Of a stretch of DNA of 30,410 nt, positions 18,816 through 28,093 are shown piece by piece. The translations under genes were made by a program, and so were the position numbers. The notes below the pieces were generated by a model. The model was not told the DNA's origin and searched no databases. It saw nothing but the letters and a program-made list of their open reading frames with translations. The first letter of the stretch is position 1. The number at the start of each line of letters is the position of its first letter. Source of the stretch: Russula earlei (lineage: Eukaryota > Basidiomycota > Agaricomycetes > Russulales > Russulaceae); the NCBI GenBank assembly GCA_025769875.1, contig JAGFNK010000609.1, positions 1 through 30,410 on the forward strand. Direction: 5' to 3'.

Positions 18816-19497
18816 TGTGCCATCGTCACCTCACGCCACCAGCGCCGTTGCCCAAGAAGACCAAGGCCTCGGACCTGAGCCCAGCAATGCCGCCCCGCCA
18901 AAAGATCAGACCCCGCCACCACGACATCGCCACAGGAGAAGCTGCCGACACAAGCACCACGCTGCACCACGCCACCTCTTCCATCGCATCCCCGTCCACA
19001 TGTACGCCCTCATTCACATGTGCTGATACCACACGCAGTGGCGAAGACCTCATCGCCGGGCCGGCAAGACGACAGCACGAGCAACACACAAGTCACACCC
19101 CTATGCCCACCCATTCCACGACGCCATCGCCTATGCCCTTGCCTCTTGCCACCCCATTGCCTCGAACGACCATGCCTCAGCCTCTGCCATGACAGCAGCA
19201 ACCGCATCAATGGCAACAACAATGCGGCCAATGCTTGACAACACCTCAAGATGCGACGACTCATTCGACACACCACACGCTGGAGCTTCACTTTGATGGT
19301 GCGCCCGCGCAACCTTCTCACCTGGTTGCTGCCACTGATGAAGGCGAAGAGGCGGATTTGCAGATGCTCACACTCTCCAAAAGGTCGCACTGTGCCCAAC
19401 GTCGAGATGACCGAGGAACATGAGAGAGAAGAGGATCTGATGGAGGAAGAGATGATTATGCGGGCCATCGTGATGAGCATGCACCCTGAGGCGGAAT
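18816..19497 (+). other. Unassigned stretch with UIM-like motif
   Basis: A Pro/His/Ser/Thr-rich frame (18785-19192) crosses most of this stretch and has no domain. Near 19420-19490 another frame reads REEDLMEEEMIMRAIVMSM, which resembles a ubiquitin-interacting motif (acidic patch, then AIxxS), directly before histidine kinase sequence. It could be a fourth or fifth captured gene piece. Evidence is weak. Confidence 0.3.
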
Positions 19498-20911
19498 CGG
19501 ACGTGCAGGGCATGTGGAAGGTCAGTCGGATGATTGTGCACCACCTCACAAGCAGTGCGCTCATCGGGCATCCAGGTTTTGATTGTCAATGTAAACTTGA
19601 TGGTCATGAATTTGACAAGTGCGCGACAGCATCCAGAAGAACACCGCCACTAGGGAAGCCGCCGAACTCGCCAACCGTAGTAAATCCGAGTTCCTGGCCA
19701 ACATGTCCCACAAGATAAGGTTGGCCTGGTGGATTGGATATCTCAAAAAGTGAGTGCCACGGAACTAATTATTGAGCACAAGTTCGTTAACTAACATAAC
19801 AATCAGTCGAAGCTGGTCAGATGACCATGGAGCAAGTCTCCTTCTCGCTCCAGCAGACTGTTTTAAGAATCGTCCGCGCATCACAGAACAACTTGGACCT
19901 CACTTACTAGATCCTGACATTTTAGACCAGCTCATTGGTGATTCCCTCCACTTCCAGCAAGTTATCGCAGACCTAGTGGGCAACGCAATCAAGTTCACAC
20001 CATCTAAACCTCCAAGAAGGGTCACATCGTGCTCAGTTGCCGTCTACTTGCCCTTGACGATTCTAGTGTGTCCCTCGAGTTCTGCGTCTTGGACACCGGC
20101 ATTGGTATTGCCAAGGACAAGCTGAATTTTAACTTTGACACTTTTGCACAGGCAGACGGTTCTACGACAAGGGTGCATGCTGTTTTACCTTTCTGCATTT
20201 TTTTCTTGACACGCCAGCTTTTCTCAGAAGGAATACGGAGGAACGGAATAGGGCTGTCGATTTTGAAACGCCTCGTTGCTCTTATGGCTGGAAGTATGCG
20301 GGTTGAAAGCGAGATTGGCAAGGGTAGTAAGTTCTTCACCATCACGTCCCAAATTGGCCAGATGTCCATGGACGTGATGCTTGCCAAGATGGTGCCATTT
20401 GGGAACTATTTCATTCATTGATATGCTATATGACAACATTGCGGTGGTGGATTGGATACAGGAACTCGGACTCAGGCCTTATGTGATTCACGATCCACTC
20501 AAAGTCGCAGATAAGGCTACATGCCCCCCCACATTGATACTATTGTCATCGATTTGCTCAATGTGGTAAGTTTCAATATCATGTTTTACGGACAATGTAC
20601 GGCAGACCAAGACGATCCATGAGTATGAGCATTTGCGGTACATACCCATTGTCTTATTAGCACTGGTGCGCCCCACAATCTGTGATATCTGTCTACCCTG
20701 TGCTGATCTGACGAGTTTCATCAAAACCTTCCTTGTTTGAACTGTACGTAACATTGCCTATCATATGACACTAGCTGCTAACCCATTGTTCCATGTAGTG
20801 AAATGGTGTCTGGATAACAGCATAAGCTCCAAGGTCACGACACCCATGAGCACACAGGACCTGGCGTCGGTGCTCATCTCCGCCCCTCGGAAGAAAAGTA
20901 GTAAAAACTAG
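19498..20911 (+). pseudogene. Group III hybrid histidine kinase (Nik1/Os-1) fragment
   Basis: Pieces in order: a decayed HAMP-repeat end (DVQGMWK), then [20 protein letters not shown], where the H-box SHEIR has become SHKIR. A deletion removes the HisKA helices. Then LDISK, an intron (19750-19806, GTGAGT..ATCAG), EAGQMTMEQVSFSLQQTV, IGDSLHFQQVIADLVGNAIK (N box), VLDTGIGIAKDKL (G1), FDTFAQADGSTTR (F box), an intron ending CTTTTCTCAG, GLSILKRLVALMAGSM (G2), then IHEYEHLRYIPIVLL and KWCLDNSISSKVTTPMSTQD. The receiver domain is absent; it ends at TAG 20909-20911. There is a one-base loss in the G2 region (ACGGAATAG) and several other stops. The intact protein is the osmosensing kinase upstream of the Hog1 pathway and the target of phenylpyrrole and dicarboximide fungicides. 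Confidence 0.9.
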
Positions 20912-20930
20912 CAATGTTTTCCATGTCCAC

Positions 20931-21503
20931 TGTAAGGTATCTGGCCGGGAAACTCACATGACCTGTACCGGGCCCCTTGCGTGCCGCGCGTCTCCTTCAT
21001 TCGTCCCTCGCTCACGCGTCCTCCTTCCTATCCTCCTTCCTTTCCTTCTCTCTCGCACACTCGCCTTTCGACGTCATCTCCAACTCTGCGCCCGGGAACT
21101 GCGACAACACCCCAGTCCAATCACCTTTGACGTCACACGCCTCGCCTTCAACACCTCGCCCTCAATGCCTCGCTGCCAACGCCTCGCTCGCCCGCCACAC
21201 GTCTACGCGCAGACACCATGATGCATGCACGACATCATCACCACCCTACGCAAGGGCTCGCTGCCCATAGCGTCTCACCCCCGATTTCATCACCTTGCTG
21301 CCTCACACTCTGGGACTTTGAGTAGCACTAGAGTAGCACTTTTGTATTTAAGATCAGTAGCCACCATTTTGTACAGTAGCTAATGGATCAAATGAACAGC
21401 TTTCTAGTATTCGTGTTGGCCCTCTCGTCTGCCTGAAGAACACTTTGACTCCCTCAAGATCTTCCTCTTTTCCTTCAAGAACACAGGCCCAGGCAGGCTT
21501 ACA
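20931..21503 (+). mobile_element. LTR-like family B, third copy
   Basis: Starts TGTAAGGTATCTGGCCGGGAAACTC in pieces matching 12448 and 28094, keeps GCGCCCGGGAACTGCGACAA and a TATTTAAG box near 21340, and ends CAGGCAGGCTTACA. TGTAAG and CTTACA are inverted ends. The flanks TCCAC and GGTGT do not match as direct duplications. It directly follows the histidine kinase fragment. Confidence 0.6.
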
Positions 21504-21549
21504 GGTGTGCAGACGGCGAGTGGACGTGTGCTTGCATTGATGCCTCAGT

Positions 21550-21797
21550 TGTCACGAGAGCGTTCTCAAAATGGAAAGTCGATAACTGTAGTCTGTAGAT
21601 CCAAAAGTAGAAATGGCCCAAATGGGATGGCTTGAATCAGCTCAGCCAATGAGAGGTGTCGAGAGCATTCTCAAAATGGAAAGTAGATCCAAAAGTAGAA
21701 ATGGCTTAAATGGGATGGCTCGAATTGGCTCAAGCCGCAAGCCGTGGCTTGGCTCGGTCCAGCTCACCCAATCTGGCCAAGCTGTTGCTGAGCTGAA
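21550..21797. repeat. Duplicated flank of GGCTCG repeat
   Basis: TTCTCAAAATGGAAAGT, then ATCCAAAAGTAGAAATGGC and AAATGGGATGGCT, occur twice (about 21560-21645 and 21670-21725). The segment then grades into GGCTCG/AGCTC words and the microsatellite. It belongs to the same repeat family as 11865-12010, in inverse orientation. Confidence 0.6.
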
Positions 21798-21929
21798 CCG
21801 AGCCGAGCCGAGCCGAGCCGAGCCGAGCCGAGCCGAGCCGAGCCGAGCCGAGCCGAGCCGAGCCGAGCCGAGCCGAGCCGAGCCGAGCCGAGCCGAGCCG
21901 AGCCGAGCCGAGCCGAGCCGAGCCGAGCC
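21798..21929. repeat. (CCGAG)26 pentanucleotide microsatellite
   Basis: A perfect array of about 26 units of CCGAG (132 bp). It can be read as an Ala-Glu-Pro-Ser-Arg repeat on the plus strand and as a Leu-Gly-Ser-Ala-Arg repeat on the minus strand, but nothing indicates that it is translated. Confidence 0.95.
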
Positions 21930-22029
21930 ATGACAGCACTAGCTGGATGCACATTGTCATCTGCGCCCAAAGGGTGTTGCTGAATGCAGCCTGTCCAAAA
22001 TGTGAAATGGGAAATGTTGTAGAAACACA

Positions 22030-22515
22030 TTGATTAATGTGGGCCAGGGAAATGAAATCACATTAGAAATGATGGGTGTGGCAAACCAACTAGCGACGGC
22101 TAGAGAACAATACCACAACATGGTCTGGGAAGTATGGGACTCAGAAGTGAAACTCACCCGAGCTAATGCCAAAGCATGTCTCGAACCCCGAGTTCTCTTT
22201 CAGTCCATGCCTTGCCTCACTGACAAAGAACACAAGGAAGCAAAGGAGACCCATGGTATCAATTCCATCCATGCCTTGCTGACAAGTGTACTCGGTGTAG
22301 TGACGGAGGGCACAACACCTTTGAATGTTCCAAGATAGCCATATGCATTCTCTGCAACTGTCAAGGAAATCTCACTGAACACTGCAGGACTCCCCATCAT
22401 CACTGTAAAGCTCACAAAGTCTGTCAAGTTCCCAAAGACCAAATCCATTACCACCTCCACCATTGCAGATCTTCCATCATTCCCTATAGCGGCTGAGACG
22501 TTAACAAGGGGGTGA
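22030..22515 (+). pseudogene. 3' internal region of an LTR retroelement
   Basis: An open frame ITLEMMGVANQLATAREQYH, LTRANAKACLEPRVLF runs to TAG at 22336-22338. Protein-like sequence continues in the same phase (SATVKEISLNTAGLPIITVK, ADLPSFPIAAETLTRG) up to a purine-rich AACAAGGGGGTGA (22503-22515), directly before an LTR start. Position and polypurine tract suggest the end of a retroelement's internal region. I cannot assign the protein to gag or a pol domain. Confidence 0.4.
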
Positions 22516-22974
22516 TGTCACAGAACCAGTACTTCAGACTGGACTGGCAACTGGGTTAGCCTACCCAGACAGACCTTGCATCCACTTTGTGTTTCATGAC
22601 TCATTTATAGACTCATGTAGTCCTTCAGGTTCCAGCATGTTCTCACCTCAATCGCCTCAACGTGTCCTTAAGGACATTATTTGATATAGTGTTCCTCATG
22701 TATATAAGACTGCCAGTTAACAAGAACAAGCCTTAAGCTTGTTCTCCTGTGAAATATCACTGGTTTCAGCTTCAGGACTGTAGGCTTGCAGGGAATCAAG
22801 CAAACACCCCAGAAAGCCTCTCACATCCTTAAGTCTTCAAATGCGAAGACTTACCACTTGAATTCCCTCTCTGTGGTACGCAATTGCTCCAGCCTTGTTG
22901 TCACCAAGATCCCTGACCTTCACAAGAACTCATCATCTCGTTCGACTCCCTTGCGCTCATCTCGTGCATGAACA
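22516..22974 (+). mobile_element. Probable 3' LTR
   Basis: Begins TGTCACAGAACCAG right after a polypurine tract. It has a TATA box TATATAAG at 22701-22708, followed 25-30 bases later by an ACAAGCCTTAAGCTTGT palindrome in the expected leader, and may end at CGTGCATGAACA (22974). The end is a guess; GTCAGCAACA at 22990 is an alternative. No 5' LTR of this family is in the window. Confidence 0.45.
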
Positions 22975-23096
22975 GATTTGTCAGCAACACCGCCCCCAGT
23001 CAGTGACAGTATGGGATGATCCCAATTTCAGACTTGAGGAGACCTGCATCAAAGCTAAGAAGGACACTGCCAGTAATGTTTTGGTCTGCTCAGGAA
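22975..23096. other. Junction between LTR and SAM gene copy
   Basis: Short spacer. A plus-strand frame here (VWDDPNFRLEETCIKAKKD) looks protein-like but has no start or partner. On the minus strand it is the 3' side of the SAM gene, where the frame has just closed. Confidence 0.35.
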
Positions 23097-23264
23097 TTAA
23101 CATAGCCCAGATAGTGTGAATACATCACAAGACAATGCACCAGTGAACATATCACACACTTCCAGCTCAAATCCTCTACCCTCCAGCCAATTTGCAACTT
23201 CCTTGACTGTCCAGTCATTGGGATCTCCACTAGCTTTCTTCTGACCCTTTTTATCAGGCATCAT
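23097..23264 (-). CDS. SAM-like domain protein, truncated, 55 aa
   Basis: Starts at tandem ATGs (23264-23262, 23261-23259) and ends at TAA 23099-23097. A short basic leader (MMPDKKGQKKASGD) is followed by DWTVKEVANWLEGRGFELEV and CDMFT...DVFTL, the pattern of the first helices of a sterile alpha motif (W-V-V-WL-GF...F). A full SAM domain is about 65 residues, so the last helices are missing; an intron starting GTGTGT at 23150 is an alternative. The copy at 30311-30410 is homologous through its upstream region as well (about 23300-23570 against 29780-30300), which shows that this gene and its promoter are part of a repeated element. It lies downstream of the MULE transposase on the same strand. 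Confidence 0.55.
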   Translation of the reverse strand: MMPDKKGQKKASGDPNDWTVKEVANWLEGRGFELEVCDMFTGALSCDVFTLSGLC

Positions 23265-23620
23265 GTTGACCGAAGTCTGCTGCTATCCAGGAATGCAGCG
23301 GAAAGAAAGATGATAGTGGTTATGGTTGAAGTGTTGAAACTCTGATGGCTTTATTGTTGTTTGCATGGAACGCCAAACATCAACTTGCAGGAGTTATTCA
23401 CTTTCCGCTGCAAACTCAAATTCTAAAACTGGTTAATGCCAGCCTCTGGCAGCATGATCACCCAACATCAGTTGCGTTCTTTTCGTGGTGGGTTGAGTTA
23501 TCATAAAAGGCGATTGTGTCGGCAAGAGAATCGGTGCATCAATTATGCATTTAAATGTCACCAAATCATTTTCTCAATTACATATTCAATGACTTATTTA
23601 TTAGCTATTAGACAAATAAA
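23265..23620 (-). promoter_or_regulatory. Upstream region of SAM gene, conserved in both copies
   Basis: The complement of 23270-23570 aligns with 29780-30310 in blocks: TTCTCTTGCCRACACAATYGCC, AACCCACCAC, TTTTAGAATTTGAGTTTG, CAACAACAATAAAG, GTTCCAACACTTCAACCATA-like, CAGCAGACTTCGGTCAACA before the ATG. The right copy has about 280 extra bases inserted (29870-30150). Conservation suggests a promoter and leader belonging to the element. I see no clear TATA box. Confidence 0.45.
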
Positions 23621-26166
23621 TTAAATTGATACAAAAAAAGATTTTGTATTGTAAGGAACAGCAACAGTTGAGGCCATTAGAGGCAGCAGTGCGAGTCCAA
23701 AGGGACCTGGTGCAAGGGAGGTGGTGGCATTGGAGGGAGGGGGTTTCCGAGGGAGGGACAACGGTTCCCCAAGGGCATGCATGTGCACATTCATGGCGGC
23801 AGATGTTGCATCAGGCTTGGCACACTTGCCCAACCGTTTGCCCCCAGTGTATGGATCATCATGAACATGGCAGCACTTTCCCTTAGTGATGCCAATGCTT
23901 CACACTGTCAATCCCCATGCATTGGGGAGACTGGTTTATTGTTTTGGGCCCCATTTGTGTTTGACGCCCATATGCTCGGCTGTCTCCGTCCACATTTTCT
24001 GATTGGGCGCGATCACTTCCTTATCAGGTAAGACCTTAGAGCCTTGAATTAAATTGATTGCAGCTGCCAAACTGTATTTGGCAGCCCATGTGGCCTCAAT
24101 GATCTCCACTGTTTGATTAGCATTTTCAAGCCTAGATGTGAGATAATGTGATAATGATATCATCTCCTGTGAGAGAGATACTAGGCTCTCCCTTGGTGTG
24201 GATGAAGAAGATGATGGGGATGGGGGGTCAGGTGATTTATTTGCACTTTCCTTTTGTGTGCTCCCCTCAGGACAGAGGTAGGGAAAGTGGATGTAGATTG
24301 CTGCAATGTGTTTGCAGAATCTAATCTGGGGATAATCTGTGCAATCACAAGTGGACTTCATCAGATTGATTGAGTAAAACGCACCGGAACGGGACTGTGA
24401 AGAAACATGAAAGCAGATCTCATCAAATTGCAAGATTGAATCTTGTGAGATGCTCTTGGCACAGGTGAAAATTATATGACGCCTGTCAGCTGCCAGGTCC
24501 TGACCATCGAGCCCAACATTCTGCCATTCATGCCTGTTTTGGTAATATGGCACCATGTGACACACTAGACCAAATAATATTCGATCGATCCACCGATTGC
24601 GCTTGCTGTCAAGCCAATGTGATTTGAGGACATGATGATATCTAAAAAGATTGAGTCATCTTATCTTTAGATCAGGAGGATCACATATGCTTTGATCAAC
24701 ATGTTGGTGTCCCCTTCCTCAAAGATATGTCGATTTTTCCAGTAAACCATGGACCACATATGCACCACAGGCATCCATTGAGAGCCAAGATAGTTCACAA
24801 AAGTTTCTGGAACCTGAGGATCAGTGGAGATCTCCCAGATTTGTAGAAAGTCAGCCTGATCATCTGTATGTACCCATCTCTTGATCTTATCCCACAGATC
24901 AGGAAAATTGTTAGCATTGAAGTGTGATTGCATCATGCGCAACATGTGCCACTTGCAAAGCCATATCTGACTTCCCAGATAGGCAATCTTCAGGGTGGCA
25001 ATCTGCATGGCATCATGATCTGTCATAATAATAGACAGCTGGATAGCCAGACTGGCATCCCTAACCCAATGGACAAAAAAGGATATTGTGTCCTTTGCTC
25101 CATTGGATGCCAGCATCCAGGCAACAGGCACACCTATCCGGAAAAGGTAAGTGCACTAAATTGACATTTAGTAAATATTACGCACCATGTCCCCAGTGAT
25201 CGCGTGCGATCATGGTAAATAATAAGAAGTCCAGATATTGAGTAATATTATGAGTTGCATCAATACCGACAAAGCCGTTCCCGAGGCAGCAGAATGCCTC
25301 CATTTGGAAAGGGGTCTGGATGCATAATACATATGCATCCTCCTGCAGATTTGATTGAGATGGGGCACTGTGCAGCCTGTCTTTGTAAAAAACACTTGTT
25401 TTTTCATCTGTAAATCTGTCCAACCAGAGCCTGGTGGAGATAGCATCCTCTGGATGCAGCCTGATAATCTCATCTTCCATTTCCTGGGCCATGCAGCTTA
25501 CATCCCGGAGCAAGATGAATTGGTCTCAGCTGCCATTGGGCGATGAATCCTGAATATCGCGTACCTTTCCATTATTAAGTTAGTGAATAAAAAATAAAAT
25601 AAATTCAATACAGGCACTTACTATTTCCCATGGATCAACCTTCTTTGACAGCATGAATTTAATTTTATCACGTGCTATGTGTGACATTCATGTGTAAGCA
25701 AGATTAGCAATTCCAATTTCATGGGAATGCTCGCTTGCATATTGTCCAAGAATGGTAGGCACGTCCATGTAAGACTTGATGACTATTCGGCAACAGCAAC
25801 CCATCTTCTTGATCTTGGATCTCCATGTGCAATTGGGGTGCTTCTTTACATAACTTGAAGCACCCCCAGATAGTTGGTGGGAGCAGCCAAGTGCCACACG
25901 TCAAAATTGGCTGCTGTTGGCCATTCCATGGGGTATCCACCATGCTCCCGGTCATAATTGAGTCCTCCCCTCTTTCCAGAATTGGCAGTGATCTGAAAAC
26001 ATTGTGTCGCAAAAGGGGCACTTGGGCCAGAATGGGCGGATGATGCAGATGGTGTGCCAATCAATTGGAAACAAGATTGCATTTCTTTTTTTTTTTTTGG
26101 TAGGGGAAAATGGTAAGGAGTTATCTTATTATTACTGTCATTTTCATGTGACCTTGCACTTGCCAT
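23621..26166 (-). pseudogene. MULE transposase with SWIM zinc finger
   Basis: Order on the minus strand: leader MASARSHENDSNN, then GYPMEWPTAANFDVW, a FAR1/WRKY-like zinc region (SYVKKHPNC...GCCCRIVIKSY...EHSHEIGIANLAYT), an intron at 25621-25565 (57 nt), FVGIDATHNITQY (first catalytic Asp), an intron at 25185-25134 (52 nt), PVAWMLASNGAKDTISFFVH, IIMTDHD (second Asp), the WLCKWHMLR Cys/His motif, an intron at 24688-24642 (47 nt), and the SWIM finger CDCTDYPQIRFCKH. The C-terminus has DPYTGGKRLGKCAKPD. Damage: TGA after ANLAYT and in NGS*DQF, stops near 23930-23885, a frameshift near 25900. The third acidic residue is Lys (LIKAY for LIEAY), next to a donor changed from GTATGT to ATATGT. Confidence 0.9.
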
Positions 26167-26672
26167 TTTTGGATGTCATTTCAAGTGTGAAATCAAAACT
26201 GCTATATCTCAACAGCTTCTCAACAGATTGCCTTGAAACTTTGACAGTAGAACCTTATATACTGTATCTAGGTGCAGCTAAAATATGGGAGCATAATATT
26301 CAGTTCTTGAAATGTCGATTTTCAGGTGCTGACATGGGTGCAAAACTTTGAACTGCCATATCTCAACTGTTTCTCAATCGATTGACTTGAAACTTCAACA
26401 ATGGGATCTCATGTACTGTATCTAGGTGCAGCCCAAGAGTTGGGGTCTAATTCTTAGTTCTTGAAGTTTCAATTTTTGGGTTGTGATCTGAGTGCAAAAT
26501 TTTGAACTGCCATATCTCAACCGTTTCTCAATAGATTGCCTTGAAACTTGGATAGTAGAACCTTATATACTGTGTCTAGGTGCAGCTAAAATATGGGAGC
26601 CTAATGTTCAGTTCCTGAAATTTTGATTTTTGGGTGCCGATCTGCATGCAAAATTTCGGACCTGCCATATCC
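26130..26672. repeat. Left arm: ~155-bp tandem units of MULE element
   Basis: The word AACTGCCATATCTCAAC (or a close variant) recurs at 26197, 26350, 26505 and 26660, a period of 153-155 bp. Each unit also has TTGAAACTT, a CTGTATCTAGGTGCAGC block and a GTGCAAAAYTTTGAACTGCC junction. Units 1 and 3 resemble each other more than unit 2 (AAAATATGGGAGC against CCCAAGAGTTGGGG), so the array may have a two-unit higher order. The transposase start codon lies inside the conserved arm. Confidence 0.85.
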
Positions 26673-26676
26673 ATAT

Positions 26677-27204
26677 GATCCCTCCCGGCCCGCTCCTTCG
26701 TTACTACTTCCTTTGCTCTTATCCTGAGCACACTCTACGAGCCTGGTCAAGGATATATGGGCCACTCTTCTCTATATGGATGGGTAACCAGCTCTTTGTC
26801 ATGATTTTGAATGCACGAATTGACTTGCTGGTCAACAATGGTGCCATGCAGATGATGTTTCCTCTGCAGGCGACAGCATCAACGGATCGCCATGCAGCTA
26901 CTTTCCCTCAAGGCCATCCAAGGATACTCCTCTGTCTTTTATTATGAAACCCACACCTTACCTCAATCAATGTATCACCAAATAAAGAAGGGAGTATTGC
27001 CCATCAGCCCAGCGAACTTCGTCAGTCAGTTTGTCTTGAAGTAGGCAACTACATCTCTTGTCTTTGCCTCTATGTGGAGGGTCTAATAGATGCCATGTGT
27101 TACTTGCAGTAACAATATTGCTCACAACATGGACAGGTTCCACTCTAGATCCTCTGACAGAGCATGTGCTAGTGATCGCTACCAAGTTAATGAATCTCAC
27201 AGGT
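26677..27204 (+). pseudogene. Cytochrome P450 N-terminal fragment
   Basis: PPGPLLRYYF, HTLRAWSRIYGPLFSIWMGN, QLFVMILNARIDLLVNNGA, then in a shifted frame RIAMQLLSLKAIQGYSSVFY and KKGVLPISPANFVSQFVL, an intron (27041-27109, 69 nt) and STLDPLTEHVLVIATKLMNL before a GTAATT donor at 27204. This is the N-terminal third of a fungal microsomal P450. The proline hinge and the RxxRR-type region are partly present. The C-helix WRKHRR segment is cut, and the I-helix, ExxR and heme-Cys regions are missing. One extra base lies near 27118. It sits between the two MULE arms. Enzyme function is lost. Confidence 0.85.
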
Positions 27205-27229
27205 AATTTGTTCATCCCCAGTCATGGGC

Positions 27230-28076
27230 CTTCCTCCATACTACGATCATCTCCCTCGCCACCATCTTCTGCTTGCACCTCTTCCACTCGCACTCTCACA
27301 AGGTCGTGGAGCCTTCCAATATCGCCCATAGGCACCCAAATGAGCGTGTCACCTCACCTGAGCCCTCCGCGGAGATTTCAAGCCAAGGAATGTGGCAAAC
27401 ATACACCAAATCATATGCGTGCATCCTCACCATCCCTCCCTGACAGCTGCAAACCATGCTGACTTGAGTTATAAATCATTCTCCTGTTGATCCCACAAGC
27501 AGTTGCTGCAGCTCCATGCTTGTTGCTGCTGGTGGTCCCAGCGCCGGATGCGAGAGCGCATCATCATGCCACCTCCTGACCTCAACCTCAAGGCAAAGCA
27601 TCCACTGATAACTTGGATACAGAACCCCCCCTCTCGCCCCCGCTCAATTCCTTCATGCCCTGGTGTCACCCTGAGTCGAGCAAGGTCAGTCCTTGTCCGG
27701 CTCCATGAACCCAAGTGTGCCCTTCTAAAGAGGCCCTTCCCAATATCAACTACAATGAGCACGGACTTGTCAGATGAGGATGACAATGGCAGTGGGCTCC
27801 CAGCTTCCGGCCTCATGGCACCCTGGGAGGTACTGCATGGGTTGGCTGATGTCGCCATTCAACAGGCTGCCAAGGCAAGTCAATGCAAACACCCTTTCAG
27901 CTTATTTCATTCTTATGCCACCGTTGTAGGAGAGTGGCAAAGCAAGCAAACCGCAAAGTCGCACGAGGTCGCCTTCTCCAGACCCCAGGTCAAGACATCG
28001 ACCATCCAAAAAAACGGAGGGTCCATCAGATGCCATGGCACCCCCACGTCCTCAAATTCCCTGACAGTATGCAAAA
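27230..28076 (+). pseudogene. Probable fungal transcription factor fragment
   Basis: Ser/Pro-rich start (LRSSPSPPSSACTSSTRTLT), then a frame ISTTMSTDLSDEDDNGSGLP, ASGLMAPWEVLHGLADVAIQ, QAAK. A 55-nt intron (27875-27929, GCAAGT donor, GTTGTAG acceptor) leads in frame to ESGKASKPQSRTRSPSPDPR and a basic HRPSKKTEGPSD, ending with TGA in QIP*. The acidic-linker, LADVAIQ and SPSP pattern is what I recall from the linker of Zn2Cys6 regulators in Agaricomycetes. The zinc cluster and the fungal-specific regulator domain are not present. Same strand as the P450 piece, which ends shortly before. Identity is from memory and moderate at best. Confidence 0.4.
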
Positions 28077-28093
28077 CCTCCTCTAAGCAGTCC

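Larger units (their letters stand above)
23097..26672 (-). mobile_element. MULE-type element, left copy: arm, transposase, SAM gene
   Basis: Read on the minus strand: iterated arm (26672-26130), transposase gene (26166-23621), AT-rich spacer with a conserved TTCTCTTGCCGACACAATCG block (about 23525), then the SAM-domain gene. The right copy (29136-30410) has the arm, the first dozen transposase codons, the spacer block and the SAM gene in the same order, which defines the unit. The outer terminus at 26672 is truncated in its repeat unit and no TSD is identified. The far end is not recognised and may have been removed by the LTR element at 22516-22974. Confidence 0.65.

Noticed and set aside
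18826..19564. Long minus-strand frames opposite 18785-19718
   Set aside because: Shadows of the plus-strand sequence that contains histidine kinase motifs; rich in Arg, Leu and Ser as antisense frames often are.
20931..21503. Possible target duplication of the third family B copy
   Set aside because: GTCCAC on the left and GGTGTG on the right are nearly complementary rather than direct repeats, so they are not a TSD.
21613..21960. Frames of AEPSR or LGSAR repeats on both strands
   Set aside because: A five-base repeat is open in all phases. No start context, splice sites or flanking domain support a gene.
23626..23886. Plus-strand frame opposite the MULE C-terminus
   Set aside because: The minus strand carries recognisable transposase sequence (DPYTGGKRLGKCAKPD), so this is its antisense shadow.
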